Assembly (NCBI GenBank): GCA_009760855.2
Contig: WPIO01000049.1
Location: 3,062,501 to 3,107,170, forward strand
Direction: 5' to 3'
Source: Cristatella mucedo
Taxonomy: Eukaryota > Bryozoa > Phylactolaemata > Cristatellidae
Length of the DNA: 44,670 bases
This document shows positions 1-39,640 of this stretch, piece after piece. The notes under the pieces are model-generated. The model searched no databases. It had not been told where the DNA came from and saw only the letters and a program-made list of their open reading frames with translations. Numbering within the stretch: the stretch's first letter is position 1; every line of letters begins with the position of its first letter. The position numbers and the translations under genes are program-made.

Positions 1-2452
1 TGTCCTCCCCACTGACTTTGTGGTGTGCCCACTGACCCTCTCAGATCATTGTTCGGTCTCGTTTACTGTTCCTGCTCCCTCGTACGTGCAGGGTAATGTC
101 GAATTTGCCAAACGACGTAACTTACAAAGCATTGACTTGGGCAAGTTTTTGAAATCTGTTTGTGATGCAGGCCTTCTTGATCTGCATTCAGACTCGACCG
201 GCAGCCTCGATACCCTCACTGATGCGATGAACATGACACTCTGGATTGCTCTTGACAAGCATGCTCCCGTTCGCTCTATCCGTGTTCAAAGTCGTCGCGA
301 TTGCTTTCAATTTACAAAAAAACTCCTTAGGATGTGCCGTGTTAAGCGCAGGCTGGAACGTCGTTTCAAGAAATCGGGGTCTGAGGCAGACCTAGTCAAT
401 TTTAAAGACTTCCTTCGAGTTTACACCCGAAAGCTTAAAAAAACCAGGGCTTCTTTTTTCATTAGAAGTCTGAATTCCTGCCAGTCGGACACTAACCAGA
501 TTTATAAGACAGTAAACCATTTACTGGCCAATGCTGCCAGGTCTGACTCCCCAGATATTAAGGGCTCAGCCGAAAAGTTTTCAGCCTTCTTTACTGCAAA
601 AAATTGTGCACATTCGTGCCTCCATTAAGCCCCCTCCGACCAAAGCAATCGCCGTTCCTCAACCTGTGACCTTTCTTAAAAGGTTCTCCGATGTTTCTGC
701 CTGTGATGTGGCTGGCTTAATAAGGTCTAGCAAAAAGAGCTCGTCTCCTGAAGACCCTATACCTTCATCTCTGTGGTCTTCACTTGCAGACCAACTTAGC
801 CCTGCCATAACCAAGATTTTTAATGCTTCTTTGTCGTCCCCAAGTCCTTCAAATCGGCAATCGTTAGACCTATTCTTAAAAAGCCTGGATTGGACACAGG
901 TCCTAGCAAACTATCGTCCAGTTTCCCTTCTTCCGTTCTTATCAAAGATTCTTGAAACAATTGTTGCTAAGCAGCTAGTTGAACATATTGAAAATAATGG
1001 AATGTCAGAAACATTTCAATCAGGTTTCAAGAGGCAGCACTCTACTGAAACTGCTCTCCTCCGTGTTAACAATGACATTCTACGGGGCAACGACGACGGG
1101 AATGTCACTGCCTTAGCTCTGCTAGATCTGTCTGCTGCCTTCGACACAATTGATCACGAAGTTCTGCTTGAACGACTGAGAACAACGATCGGTCTGGCAG
1201 ACGAAGCACTGGCGTAGTTTAAATCATACTTGTCTGATCGTGTTCAATCCGTGTCGTGTGGGGGTCAGGTCTCAGACATGAGAAGGGTCACCTGTGGAGT
1301 CCCTCAAGGGTCTGTACTCGGTCCCTTGCTGTTCTCCGTTAATACACAACCTCTGGGAAAAGTGATTAAGGCATTTGGAATAGGATATCACTTCTATGCT
1401 GATGATACTCAGTTGTATTTGTCATTCAAACCGTCGGAATCTGCTGCAGCAACTGACAAACTGAATGCTTGCCTTGCCGATATTCGATCCTGGATGTCGG
1501 AAAACTTCCAAAAATTAAATGATGATAAAACCGAACTGCTTCTCATAGGACACCCTAAGCGTATGGCTGGATTAAAAGGCTTTGCTGTTCTAATAGGTGA
1601 TGCTGTTGTGCGACCTTCACCACGTGCTCGTAATCTAGGTGTCGTGTTCGACAGCTGCCTCAATTTCAAAAGCTTCATTCAGAAGACTGCCTCTACAGCT
1701 AGCCATCACATCCGATCCCTATCCAAGATTAGAAGCTGTCTCCCACAGTGGCTTGTAAACAATTTAACAAGCTCTTTAGTTCTGTCTCGGCTTGATTATT
1801 GTAATTCCCTTTTGGCTGGGCTACCAAAGAAAGCTATTATGCCACTGCAGCGGACTATGAATATGGCTGCAAGGCTGGTCTTCAAGTCCCAGCGGTTTGG
1901 GCACGTGTCTCCTTTGCTGAAAGAGCTAGAATGGTTGCCGGTTGAGCAAAGGATACAGAGCAAAGTTCTTACGCTGACCCACAAGGCCCGCCACGACTTG
2001 GCTCCTTCACACCTAGCTGAACTGCTGCATCAGTTTCAGCCTGTTCGCTCCCTCAGGTCCTGTGTGGACAATAAATTAGCTGTCCCATTCCTCCGCTTAA
2101 ACACAGTTGGCGACAGAAGCTTTACCTCTGCAGGTCCTAGACTGTGGAACTCGCTTCCACAATTCTTACGAAACGACAACTACTCTCCTACTGCCGACTA
2201 TGGCACATCCTTTTCAGCGGTCCTGAGCAGCTGCTTCCATGCTACTCACTACCTTAACTGCTCTCCTAACTCTGCTATGCTTCCCACTTTCTCTTTGTTG
2301 CGTGAGACGAAGTCTGTTGGCTACCGAATGCGTACCGAAAGCCACTTAGGCTGTGAGTGCGCTATACAAAACTCTCCTGCGTAACACCCACATGGTCTTT
2401 ATGACTTTATGGAGTTACTGACGGAGATACATTACATTACATTACATTGCTC
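1..2452 (+). mobile_element. CR1/L2-type non-LTR retrotransposon, 3' part with (ACATT)n tail
   Basis: The segment holds the end of an apurinic-type endonuclease, a complete-length reverse transcriptase region, a C-terminal region and a 3' tail of ACATT repeats at about 2429-2450. Short pentamer tails and the order endonuclease-RT-C-terminal domain are typical of CR1/L2-group LINEs. The 5' part lies outside the window. Two shorter copies of its 3' end occur at 24921-25269 (+) and 31169-31491 (-), so the family is multicopy here. It lies in the intron preceding the TMTC exon at 2526 and in the same orientation as that gene. Confidence 0.93.
2..2384 (+). pseudogene. LINE ORF2 (endonuclease-reverse transcriptase), inactivated
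   Basis: The ORF2 remnant would encode the enzyme that nicks target DNA and reverse-transcribes the element RNA. Seen in order: an endonuclease C-terminal SDH motif (near 48), the RT fingers YRPVSLLPFLSK (910-945), QSGF and HSTETALL (1018-1055), the first catalytic aspartate in LLDLSAAFDTIDH (1120-1158), [13 protein letters not shown] (1295-1335), and the catalytic [10 protein letters not shown] box (1393-1422). The usual L2 C-terminal block ends in [14 protein letters not shown] (2110-2160). Breaks: a frame change near 596; a frame excursion between about 835 and 905; and a stop at 1215-1217 where the family has Trp (TGG to TAG). The last section is open to a stop at 2382-2384. The lesions show a dead copy. 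The family call is from motif recognition, not a search. Confidence 0.9.
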
Positions 2453-2525
2453 AGGCTGAGTTTGCATTGTGCAGGCTGACTTTGGATCGCATTGTTGACG
2501 TGTATACGGTATCTTTGCATTGCAG

Positions 2526-15932
<13,407 letters not shown>

Positions 15933-16297
15933 CGGCCCATGCCATGCATGCGTGGCACGTCGCACGCACATAGTCCTCCTTCAGCCACGGCGACCACAGC
16001 TTGACTCGGTGGGTGGGTCCTCGGCCCTCTCAATAATTCGAGACCCTATCCGATCCTTGCTGGTGTACTGTAGTCATACATGCAGCCTCCGGCGACTTGC
16101 TAGCATTTGGCAATGTCAAGAGTTGCTTGTATTTTTCAGTGATAGCATGATCAAAAAATATAAATGACACAATCATATTATTCTTTTGCTATGGGTCTGG
16201 TTTGGCCCAGTGCTCGCCCGATCAAGGTCAATGTGAATGTATGTGACGAACGAGGTCGTGGACTCGAGCATGTGTGAAAAAAATGCTAGCTGATTTA

Positions 16298-16445
16298 ACA
16301 GCCTCTTGTTGTATAGCGACAGAAGAGCCTTTATGGCTATCACCACCGCTTGCAGTGGCGATAAAGGATCGCCCACCGGAGGATTCGAACCCACGACCTC
16401 GGGGCCGAGGTCGTGAAAAGCAACCGCCATACCCAGTGAGGCACC
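16298..16445 (-). mobile_element. tRNA-derived SINE, copy 3
   Basis: Same family as 5559-5712, minus strand. Box B is intact (GGGTTCGAATCC, near 16381-16393), and the CCTCGGCCCCGAGG palindrome and shared body are present. It is the best-preserved copy of the four. Confidence 0.88.
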
Positions 16446-16490
16446 TAAATAGAGATTAAGTTCTCTTAGGGCGTTATATAAATGATTTTT
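16443..16490 (+). repeat. Diverged copy of the (ATT)n-tailed repeat family
   Basis: It contains a degraded form of the family core (ATAGAGATTAAGTTCTCTTA, then GGGCGTTATATAAATG) abutting the head of the SINE at 16298-16445. Confidence 0.6.
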
Positions 16491-18522
16491 TCCTAATTCG
16501 CATTTTCAGTGTGCTGGGAGACTGCTTCAAGGAGAAGGGGCCGTGCCGTCCCTACCTTTTTCCTACCTTAAAGGATCCGAATACTGAAGTTACAAGCTAT
16601 TGCACTGTTACTGCTGAGCTTAGCCCAGTTGTCGAACTGGTTCGAGGATGCCATCGCCCGGAAGCGGCGTCGGCCGATTTACGGCGCCAAGGCGATACCT
16701 GCAGCTTTTCGTTTATCACCGCTTCGCGATCCATCCAGCCGGCATCCGAGAGGCAACCGCGAACCAACCGTGGCTTTAAGGAGGTACTCCCTTCCCAGTG
16801 AGCTCTTTCGATCCATGCGTGTCTCCAGGTCTTCCCTCGAAGGAAATGCACATCGATGGTCGAAGTCTTATTTGAAAACTTGAAACGGGAGCCGGTTGAG
16901 ACTGGATGACTCGCGAAGCACTGCGGTCGACGTTATTCGACAAGACCTCGAGTCGCTCTCTCGAAGCGGAAGCCTGGCCTCGAGAGAGCGACAGCCACCC
17001 GTCCCCGATGCGGTCTGCTCCGGGCGGCGATTCGGCGAGTCGCTCGTGCCGCCCACGCCCTCTAGAACCGCCGCGGCAGCAGCTGCCGGCAGCTCTAGCG
17101 TTTGCTCCCTGAGAGTCGCCGAGCGAAGCTGCGAACCGGCGGAAGCGCCGGCCACCGCCGCCTCGGGCGCCAGCGGCGGCCGGCGCTCGTGTAAACACGC
17201 GCGCGCCGGCTCTCGACGCTCCTGCGAGGCTCATTGTGCTCGCCCTCGGCAGGGTTGAATGAAGCTACGCCTCAGCTGCGCCGCCGCCGGCCGCGCTTGT
17301 CGCCGCGGCTTTTGTTGCGGCCAGTGCGAGCATTCGCTCGGCTTGCTGACAAATCTCGCGACACGCTCTCGCGGCGACGATCGTCCCGTCAATGGCAGAT
17401 TCCCCGGAAGCAGTCGGCCAGCTGTCGGCTGTCGATCCTGAGCCGATGCTCGGCAGCGACGGCTCCTAGCGTGAGCAGCGACTCTCTCTGCCCTCGGCAG
17501 CGACTGCCCTCGGTAAGCCGACTCGGCTTCGCGCCACCGCCACCCCCCCCCCCCCCCCTCCCGCAGCAGGGGTCTGCCTCATCCGCTCATCGCCTGCCGG
17601 CGTTCCTGTCTGCTTCCGATATCCGAGCGGCCGCCCGCTGAGCGAGCAGCCAGCGTCCTCGCCTCGATTAGCTGCAGCCGCCGCAGCTCCGTCGGCGGAA
17701 ACCCGATCAGGGCGGCTCAGGGCGCTCAGCAGCTCGCTCAGGGCTTCCAGCGCTCGCTCGGAATGCTTCGGCGAAGCGAGCCTTCCTTTAGGCCGTAGCT
17801 CGAGGAAAGGGGCGCGGCCATTCGCTCCGGCCGTTCGCCGTTCCCTCGGAGACTTGACTCGAAGGGGGCGCCCGGCGCGCCGCCCCCTCGTCGTTCTTCC
17901 TACAATGTCCCTTTTCGTCTCAACTTCGGCAAAGCCGGCTGGAGTGGCCAGCTCTGTCGTTTGCAGTCGAGGTCGCGAGGCCGTCGCTCCTTCGGCCGCC
18001 CTTGCGGCGGCCGCTCCTCGACCTGCCGCGCTCCCGGGGCAGCGCTACCTCGAGTCCCGCATGTGCTTCGATGGGCCTTGCACCGCATTCGACCGCGAGC
18101 TCCTCAACCCGCGTGCTTTCGCCCCGTCGCCTCCTTGGGCATCACGCGTCGCCTCAGAGGATTGAGGTACCGACGTCGCGTAGCCACCGCCTCCGGTGAG
18201 AACTCTCGTCGCCGGAAGCTCGTCTACTTTGCCAAAGCGAAGACGAAGCGAAGCGTCGCGGCGAACCATGACTGGCTCCGCTACGGGCAGGCAGGCGCCC
18301 TTGCAGCGATGTAGGGGCGATGTCTTTGAAGCTAATAGCGCGTCAATGTCGCTGCAAAGCGTTCGAACTCTCGTCCAATGCCTCCTGCATGGACTTTCGC
18401 TGTGCGCCGCTCAAAAAATTTAATATACCTCTTATATAGCTTTATGCGTCGGCGATTTAGCCGGGGTGTCTTGAGGCTATCAGCCTTAGCTGCCTCTCGA
18501 TCGGAGAGATATGCCCTTTCTG

Positions 18523-18523
<1 letters not shown>

Positions 18524-18580
<57 letters not shown>

Positions 18581-18816
18581 TCTCTCTCTCTCTCTCTCAA
18601 TGTATCTGTCTCTATCTATCCATCTATTTTTCTATCTATCTATTCATGAGTCCATCTTTACATCTATGTCTTCTTTCATCCTTAAATATATCTCTTATAT
18701 CATCGCTACATCTTTCCTCGCTTCTTCTCTTTCTTTCTCTCTGTCTCTCAACCTCGCTGTCTCATTGTCTTCTGTTCGCTCGCACTTGCTCTCCCTCTCT
18801 CTGTCTCTCACTCCCC

Positions 18817-18862
<46 letters not shown>
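18524..18862 (+). repeat. (CT)n ... (CTGT)n compound microsatellite
   Basis: Nearly pure CT from 18524 to 18598, then degenerate CTAT/CTTT pyrimidine-rich DNA, then (CTGT)n/(CT)n at 18816-18862. Confidence 0.93.
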
Positions 18863-20367
18863 CATACTCCACGAACATTAATAAAGACATCGCACACTAG
18901 CTCTCCCTCACACAGACAGACACACATTCGTGTTGTAATTCTTTTGCACGCACTCACTCCGACCCTCCACCCCCTCCGGCTCCTCTCCTTCTCTACCTTA
19001 GCTTCTACCTCATCCGACGTTACGCTCGGAGGCCGGCGTCCAGCGACCCATTGCGCACCCACTGCCGTAAAGGAGCTTCCGCTAGAGGATTCACAGCCCG
19101 GGTTCGCGACCGTTAGTCGGGGGGGGGGTCTGAGCGTAGCTAACAAGAGTGCAACGGGAAACATCCGGCTGCTAATTATACCGCGTAGCGTGGCATTAGA
19201 CGAGAGGAGAATTGTCGTCGATTTGCGACCAACAAGCCAATTTCACGCTCGGGAAATTCCGCATTCATTCGGGCCCTGGCCTGGCGGCACGCATCGTTCG
19301 GCCGATACAGAGACCTGCTTGAGAGAGCGTGCTAATGGCCTCCGGTCGCTTTGTTTCGGGTCAACCCACCTCTCCCCTCGCGTCAGGCCACCGAATGGTT
19401 TCGGCGTGAGAATCCCGAGGCGAGCCTCATCCGGCGCCCTCATCGGCACTCTAGCGGCCGGGGCAGATCGGCGTTGGAAGTAGGAGCTACACCTCAGAGC
19501 TTCACAGCTGCAGTGGAGTCCGTCGCGTCGCTCCCAGGCGGCCGGCGCGCTGGCTCTCGAGATCCTGGCAACGGACGACCCACTGTGAACGCTGCGATGC
19601 GACAGACAGCTGACGGCCGAGACGTGCAAGACCTCAAGTCGAGCTTACTACCGACGCCCGGCGTCGCCGCTCCCACCGCGCCGCCGCTTCTTCGGGAATT
19701 CGCTGTGGCACTAAATGTTGGGCGAAGCTCAAAGAGAAACAAACCGGACTCAAACCGGGCGTCGTAGCATCGAGATCTCACACCTGGCCGCCTGGCCGTT
19801 GGAGCGGGCGGGCGGGTCGAAGAAGGCGGCTAAGCTGCGCTGCGCCGCCCCGCCCGGGATCGCTTCGGAATCTACGAGATTGACGTTTCGGAATCGACGA
19901 GGGAGGCTGCCTTCGGTCGAAAAGGCGGCGTAAAAAGGCGGCTGCAAAGAGCAGACGCCTTTCGACTTATGCCGCCAATATGGCGGCAGCAGGTCGGAAG
20001 TCGGGAGGGGACCGAGGGAGGGCGAGCGAACGGCATTGGTCTCGAAGACGCACGCTCGATGCTCGATCGCCAGCAGACAATCGACAGCTTATCTCCATCG
20101 CTGCCTCACCCACATTTTTCCGGCACGACTCATCACTTTCTATATTTTTAAACGCAGCCGTGTATGACTGGATGCCCCTCTGCGATCGCCAGAAAGCTAT
20201 TCAGGGAGCCCTATAATCGGACGCCTATCGGTCGGCTGATTGCCAGGTGGCTCTGAACCAAATGGCTCTGAACGCTGGATCCCACCCAATCACCGATCTC
20301 GTGTTCATCTTCCTCCTCGTCGCTCATGCGGCTCACCAACGGTCCAGCCCTCGTTCTCTCTTTCTAA

Positions 20368-20948
<581 letters not shown>

Positions 20949-21124
20949 CTCTCTCTCTCCCTCTTCCCATCCTCCGTCGCACTCTTATCTTTCTCATCGC
21001 TTGTTTTCTCTCAAACTCTTAGCTCTGTCTCCTTCGCTCTCCCTCCTTCACTCTTTCACTCACTCTCTCTAACTCTATTTCGTTTGCAATCTCCCCCTTC
21101 CTTTACATTCTTCCCCTTTCCTCT

Positions 21125-21266
<142 letters not shown>

Positions 21267-21699
21267 CTCTCTTTCTCTGTGCAGTGCCTTAGCGTGGTGG
21301 GTAAGTATGGCCTCTCGAGCTCGTGCGTGCGTGCAGTCAGAGCTTGAACATGCAAAGCCGACAGACCAGCTCAGCTTTTGGCGGACATGAACGTCCCTAT
21401 TCTCGTCTCAAGCTACTTCTCCGGCCGCTATCACCAACTTATCGAACCAACTGCTGTTCTTCCTCGTCGTCCTCTTCTTTTTCTTCCTCGTCCTTTCAGG
21501 AAGGTCGCGAGCAAGACTCGTACCTTTTGCACACGCGCCTTGCTCGTCAAAGGCTCGTGTGCAACTCGCTACTCGCTACTGATCCGCCGGTGAAGTGATG
21601 AACCTGCAAGCTACGAAATTAGCAGCCGGGCTCACGAATCACTGTCGAATGTCCGTCCTGTCTTGACCATGTCAACTAAAGCATAGAGACCGCATGAGA

Positions 21700-21752
21700 T
21701 AGAGAGAGAGAGAGAGAGAGAGATATATATATATATAGATATATATATATAT

Positions 21753-21794
<42 letters not shown>
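21700..21794 (+). repeat. (AG)n(AT)n compound microsatellite
   Basis: An AG run followed by about 70 bp of AT with three AG interruptions. It is one of only two places where the purine strand is +. Confidence 0.96.
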
Positions 21795-21797
<3 letters not shown>

Positions 21798-22099
21798 AAG
21801 AGAGGGGGAGGGGCTTCTCGGCAGATAATTAGGCCACCACCCCCAAGCTTTGAGCTGCCAATTTTAAACAGGACGGGACTGGTCAGCCTACATTGGGAGA
21901 GGGTGGGTGGGAAAGGTGAGTGTATCAAGTGGGCGAATCAAAATCGATCGAGCCAGCTCGTCCAACGAGGAAGCAAGCTTGTGAAAGTGCAAATGAATGG
22001 AGCTGCTGCCACGTCGACTCTGCTGTTCTGAATCAACTTGGAAACCCTACTCCTTGGTTCTGAAAGCATCGCATGACGGTTGCAGGAACCAACCGATCT

Positions 22100-22316
22100 G
22101 CTCGGAGAACGATGGGTTGAGCAAGAGAGATGGAGAGAAGAGAGCAAAAGAAAGAGAAGGACAAGGCAAGAGGGAGAGAAAGAGAAGAGAGGAGAGGAGA
22201 GAGAGGAAAGACAAGAAAGGGAAGACAAGAAAGGGAGACAGAGAGAAAAGAGAGACAGAGAGAGAGTAGAGAGAGTTGGTAGATTTTAATAAAGAAGGAG
22301 AGAGAGGAAGAGGGAA

Positions 22317-22379
<63 letters not shown>

Positions 22380-22392
22380 AAAGGGAAAGTGA
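22100..22392 (+). repeat. Polypurine tract with (AG)n core
   Basis: Almost only A and G for nearly 300 bp; pure (AG)n at 22319-22374 followed by a G6 run. Confidence 0.92.
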
Positions 22393-24126
22393 GGAGAGAT
22401 GCGGCTGACAGCCATCTGATTAGTATGATTCGGCCATATGATTAGTTCGCTCCTGCCTCGCTGCATGCAGCAATGCTGATGTCGGAAAAGCAAAATGTCT
22501 TGATTCCGGAGAGGCAAGACAAAAAGAAATTGAAAGAATCCGCAGACCTGCCTCACCGCCGCCGCTGGTTGCTCCAAGCGTCCGCGAGAACATGAGCGGC
22601 AGCTGTAGAGTTGGCGCCTCATCCTTGCTCTCCTCGACAGGAAGAGCTGTGCTAGCCGCGGCTAGTGCGGGCCGACGCTAGCGGCTAGCGCTAGTGTCGA
22701 CCCTGCGCTTACGGCTTCCGCTCAGGTGGGATTACTGTGGCTCGCGTCCGTCCTCCTAGTGTCCATTATATGCCTCGTTTCGACGATGCACATTCCATTC
22801 CGCCGCCGGGGCGCCGCTCATTTTACGGTGCGGGCCCACGGGCTTCGCCGGATGGCGAAACCCATGAAACTCTGTAGGTCAGCTTTCTGCCGTTTCCGGT
22901 CGCCAAGCTCATTGAATGAATCAGGTCCAGCGACTACTCTTTCGTACGACATTCTGACGACCCTTCGAGAGCGCGTTTTTGATCGAGAGGTCGCGCTGCA
23001 GCCCGCTCGCGGGCGAGAAACGCCCGCTGGAGGTCGAAACTTCGGCCGAAGCTGCTGCCGCCGCACGCGAGCAGAACCTGCTGGAGCTGCTGGAGCAGCG
23101 CCGCTGAGCGGCGACTTCGCGCTGCGGCTGCTGCCGGAGAATTCTCTCTGCTGCTGCTATCGCCACTGCCGCCACTACAGCCGGCGCCGCCTGCTGCCGC
23201 CCTCTCTCCTGCCCCCACCAATTCAGGGAAGGCAGGTGTCGTCACCTGCTCGCGAAAAGGGTTTGATTATTCCGATTAGCCTAGCGCACCAAGGCACGAC
23301 CTTTGCGCTGCTGCGACGGGCCCGCGAGGCGAGGTCACCAGTCTCCCTGCCTGCCCCGGTGCCCTCGGTCCCATCGGCCGCAGCCGCCGCCGCCGCCGCA
23401 TCCGCCCGCCGCCGCATCCGCCCGCCGCTCGGGCCTTCGTCAGCGCGCTGACGAATCCGGCTCGTGCAGGCACGACGACCGCGACTCGCCCCGAAGTCGC
23501 GTACGGAAGCGACCGACCGACGAGAGCGAGTCGATCCGGCCCGTCTCCGGAAGCGACAGCGTTCTCCCGCCTCCGCACCGCTGGGACCCGTCTCCGGCGG
23601 CGGTGGCGGGCCGCTGCTGCATCGATCGCCCACCGACGCGCCTTTCAGGGGACGTGCGAGCCCGTCAGCCGGCGGCGGCGACGGCGGTCGAATTGAATAA
23701 AGGCGGGAGCGCCGTACGGCGGCGGTCACATTTGCAAGTCGGTCAAACCGCTCCGCCGCGCCGTCGCGTCACGCCGCCGGTCCGTCCGACTCGCTCGGCC
23801 GACTCGCATCAACGGCCAGCCGCCGCCGAAGCAGCTGGCCCGGGAGGTAAAAGAGGCCGCGTTAGTCCTGACTAGCTGCCCCCCCCCCCGACGGCTCGCA
23901 TCAGCGCCGCGAAGACAGAGGAGCAGACGACTCTGCCGCCGCGAGGCGTGACCTCCGGCGGGCGTCGACCGTCGGCGGGCGAGCGTCGTGCATCTCGCGA
24001 CGGTCACGAGGGCGGCAAAGTCGACCGGTAAAGCTGAGGACGCCCGCCGACAGCCAGCGGCCGGCGGCGGCGGCTGCCACGTCCGCCGGTCAAGGCCGCA
24101 TCTCGCGAACGACGCAGAGCCTCGCG

Positions 24127-37340
<13,214 letters not shown>

Positions 37341-39007
37341 CTCCGGGGCAAGCGCTCCCACAGGCTGGGGCAGCGTTCGGCGCTGATTAGCTCAAGTACC
37401 AAATGCACATTATAAGCGAACTCTCGCCATACGCAGAGATGCAGTGTATGGTTGGCTTGGCGCTGGAGGCTACGGCCTCCGCAGATCGGGGACGCTTCGC
37501 TCCGCCGCTGCCATGCTCGCGTGCCGGGGCCTCTAGGTTCGTTCGGTGTTTGGGAGTAGTGCACTGGATGCACACCGGATGCGGGCACCGCGTGGTGTCT
37601 GCGTCGGCTCCGACTCGTCGGAAGGCCGGCACCCACCGCTGCGGCAGCAGTGGTGAGTGCCGCGGGCGGGGCAGCAGAGCAGGTGGCAGCGACTGCGGCA
37701 GCGGCAGACGAGGCGGCCCCGGGGCGGGAGGGGGGACGTCTTCGGCGGCACTAGTCTCGGCGCACGCGGCACTGGTCTACAGCACAGCGCACGCCACTGC
37801 GTCACGCTTGCAGAGCGACGAAGGCCGCACGCTCGACGCCGACGAACGGCAGCGAAAGCTGGGCTCGCTGGGCCGCCGCCAATCTCGGCCGCGCCGCCTA
37901 CGGCGGAGGCGGCTCCGCGAGCTGGCGAGCCGCCCCCCGGTCTGCTGCGATCTTCGGCGCAGCCGCGCCAGCAGCGGGAACGCTTCCCTGGGACGACAAT
38001 GAGCATCCGGCCAGCGCCAGAGTGCGCTCTCCGACCGGCATATCGCGTCGGCTCGCGCTTCCCGAGGAAGTGACGTACGTCTGAAGCGGCCTTTCGCCTT
38101 CCCGCAGCGGCGGCGGCCGCACGGAAGTGCGTCGGAGCCGCGCGTGCGGCGTAGCAACGCTGCGGCGTCGCCACGACGCCGTCAACCGACGAAGCGGGTG
38201 GCGGCTTTCTCGGCGGCGTGCGGGCCGTCGCCGAGGCTGCGGCGGCGGCCGATAAGCGGCCGGCCGCCTTCGGTTCGAGCTCGGCGGAGAGCAGAATGAC
38301 AGACTCGGCAGCCGCCGCGAGCTCGCGTCGCTTTCAATCCGCCAGAGCATCTGCAGCTGCAGACCACTCGCCGGCCACTAAGAGTGGTGCTCTCTGCGCG
38401 AATAAAGACGTGCTGACCTTCTGAGAGGCCGCCGCCATTGCCGTCGCTGAGCACCGTGCAGGGGCGCCTTGACACGGGGCAGGCTGGGGTCCCTTGACTG
38501 ACTTCGCGACATGCTAGAGGGACGACGCCGCTAGCCGCGAACACCAGAAGCCCGAGAGGCCGCGAGCCCTCGCTCAGTCGACGGATTACCTGAGAGGCCA
38601 TCACGACGGCGTTTCAACACGTTTCGCAGGGCTGGAAATCAGAATTTCCGGAAATGCCACGCGCAAAATAGGCTTTCGTTGCCAAGGCAAAATGAATGGC
38701 CCGTCTACGTGTTTTCCCCAACTGAAAAACGGTGGCCTTGCGCCCGTGCCACACAAGTTTCGAGGCAACTTTCGGCGAGGCGAACGCCATGTGCCCGCAC
38801 CGAACCGCCCCGCATCACCGCAACTTCCTCCCTCCCCCCACCATCCCAATCATGAGCCAAAGGTCCTGTGTGTGCAAGGCGCCGGACGGCGGCGCGAGCT
38901 TCGCGACTTTTATCGCATTAGCAAAGTATTTTGAAATCTCTTTTTTGGTAGTGGTTCACATGATAATAACAATAATATTAAAATTAATATTTTATGCAGA
39001 TCAAAAA
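37341..39007. other. GC-rich downstream flank of the RhoGAP gene
   Basis: Long open frames on both strands up to 38604 reflect GC content; no domain or splice pattern supports a gene. Probable 3' UTR plus spacer. Confidence 0.5.
38401..38406 (+). terminator. Candidate poly(A) signal AATAAA
   Basis: First canonical AATAAA after the putative RhoGAP stop, about 1.06 kb downstream. Assignment to that gene is inference. Confidence 0.35.
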
Positions 39008-39160
39008 ATAATAATAATATTAATACTCTGTGCAGCACTCTCAGATAACTTAAGTCTCTTTCTAGGCACTTTACATACGCTTTATACGAAGCATGACTGT
39101 AAGGTTAGTGGAAATGTGCGCAGCGTCAACATGCATAAGCAGGCAAAGATGAAATCACAC
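39008..39160 (-). repeat. (ATT)n-tailed repeat family, longer minus-strand copy 1
   Basis: The tail (ATT/ATA units, 39008-39024) and core (complement of CCTAGAAAGAGACTTAAGTT near 39044-39065) extend into about 90 bp shared with the next copy, including CTTTATACGAAGCATGAC and GCGTCAACATGCA. Confidence 0.72.
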
Positions 39161-39283
39161 TGACCCAGCAAAAAACTGTGAGATCCATGTGCGTTTTTAT
39201 CTTCTGGTTAAATGTTGTCGAATCAAAGATGTTGTGGCGTTAGTCAGGAGTAAGTTCCTGGCTTTGGGTGCACACGAACTAAA

Positions 39284-39640
39284 TAATTATAATAATAATA
39301 AGACACTTGATAAAGCGCCCTCAGAGAACTCAATCTCTTTCTAGGCGCTTTACAATTGCTGCAAAGGAAATACGATCGAATGGTGAGTTGTGTCGTGCTT
39401 TATAAACAACATGACAACATGGTTAGGGGTAACACGCACAGTGTCAGCATGCAATTGTGGTTAGTAGCAGAATGCAACTGTGTAAGGTATTGTCTCCTAA
39501 GGATTTGGGTTGGTTCGAGGCGCAGCTAAACGAGACCTAAACGTGTGTGAAAAAACCTTCAAATCAAGACGCTGCCAATGACTGGAAGCCACTGCAGGTC
39601 GGCGAGAGGCGATGTAATAATGTAATAATGTGGCAAATGC
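39284..39640 (-). repeat. (ATT)n-tailed repeat family, longer minus-strand copy 2
   Basis: The tail at 39284-39301 and core at 39302-39352 match the plus-strand copies well. The body matches the neighbouring copy (CTTTATAAACAACATGAC, GTGTCAGCATGCA) and continues to a GACTGGAAGCCACTGCAGGT stretch (39578-39600). It suggests the family is the 3' end of a longer LINE or composite SINE. Confidence 0.72.

Noticed and set aside
17854-18314. ORFs of about 100 codons in the GC-rich block upstream of the RhoGAP gene
   Set aside because: Overlapping frames are all open because of GC content; no domain or convincing splice partner. An unannotated 5' exon remains possible.
19968-19990. Symmetric TGCCGCCA-ATA-TGGCGGCA site as a regulatory element
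   Set aside because: Short palindromes of this kind are expected in GC-rich DNA; no supporting promoter context.
22726-23875. A 241-codon ORF with a hydrophobic start (possible signal peptide) and an overlapping 190-codon ORF
   Set aside because: After about 20 hydrophobic residues the translation is Arg/Pro/Ala compositional sequence, and opposite-strand frames are equally long.
37403-38604. Long ORFs on both strands downstream of the RhoGAP tail
   Set aside because: Low-complexity Arg/Ala/Gly translations with no family resemblance; mirrored on both strands as expected from GC-rich DNA.
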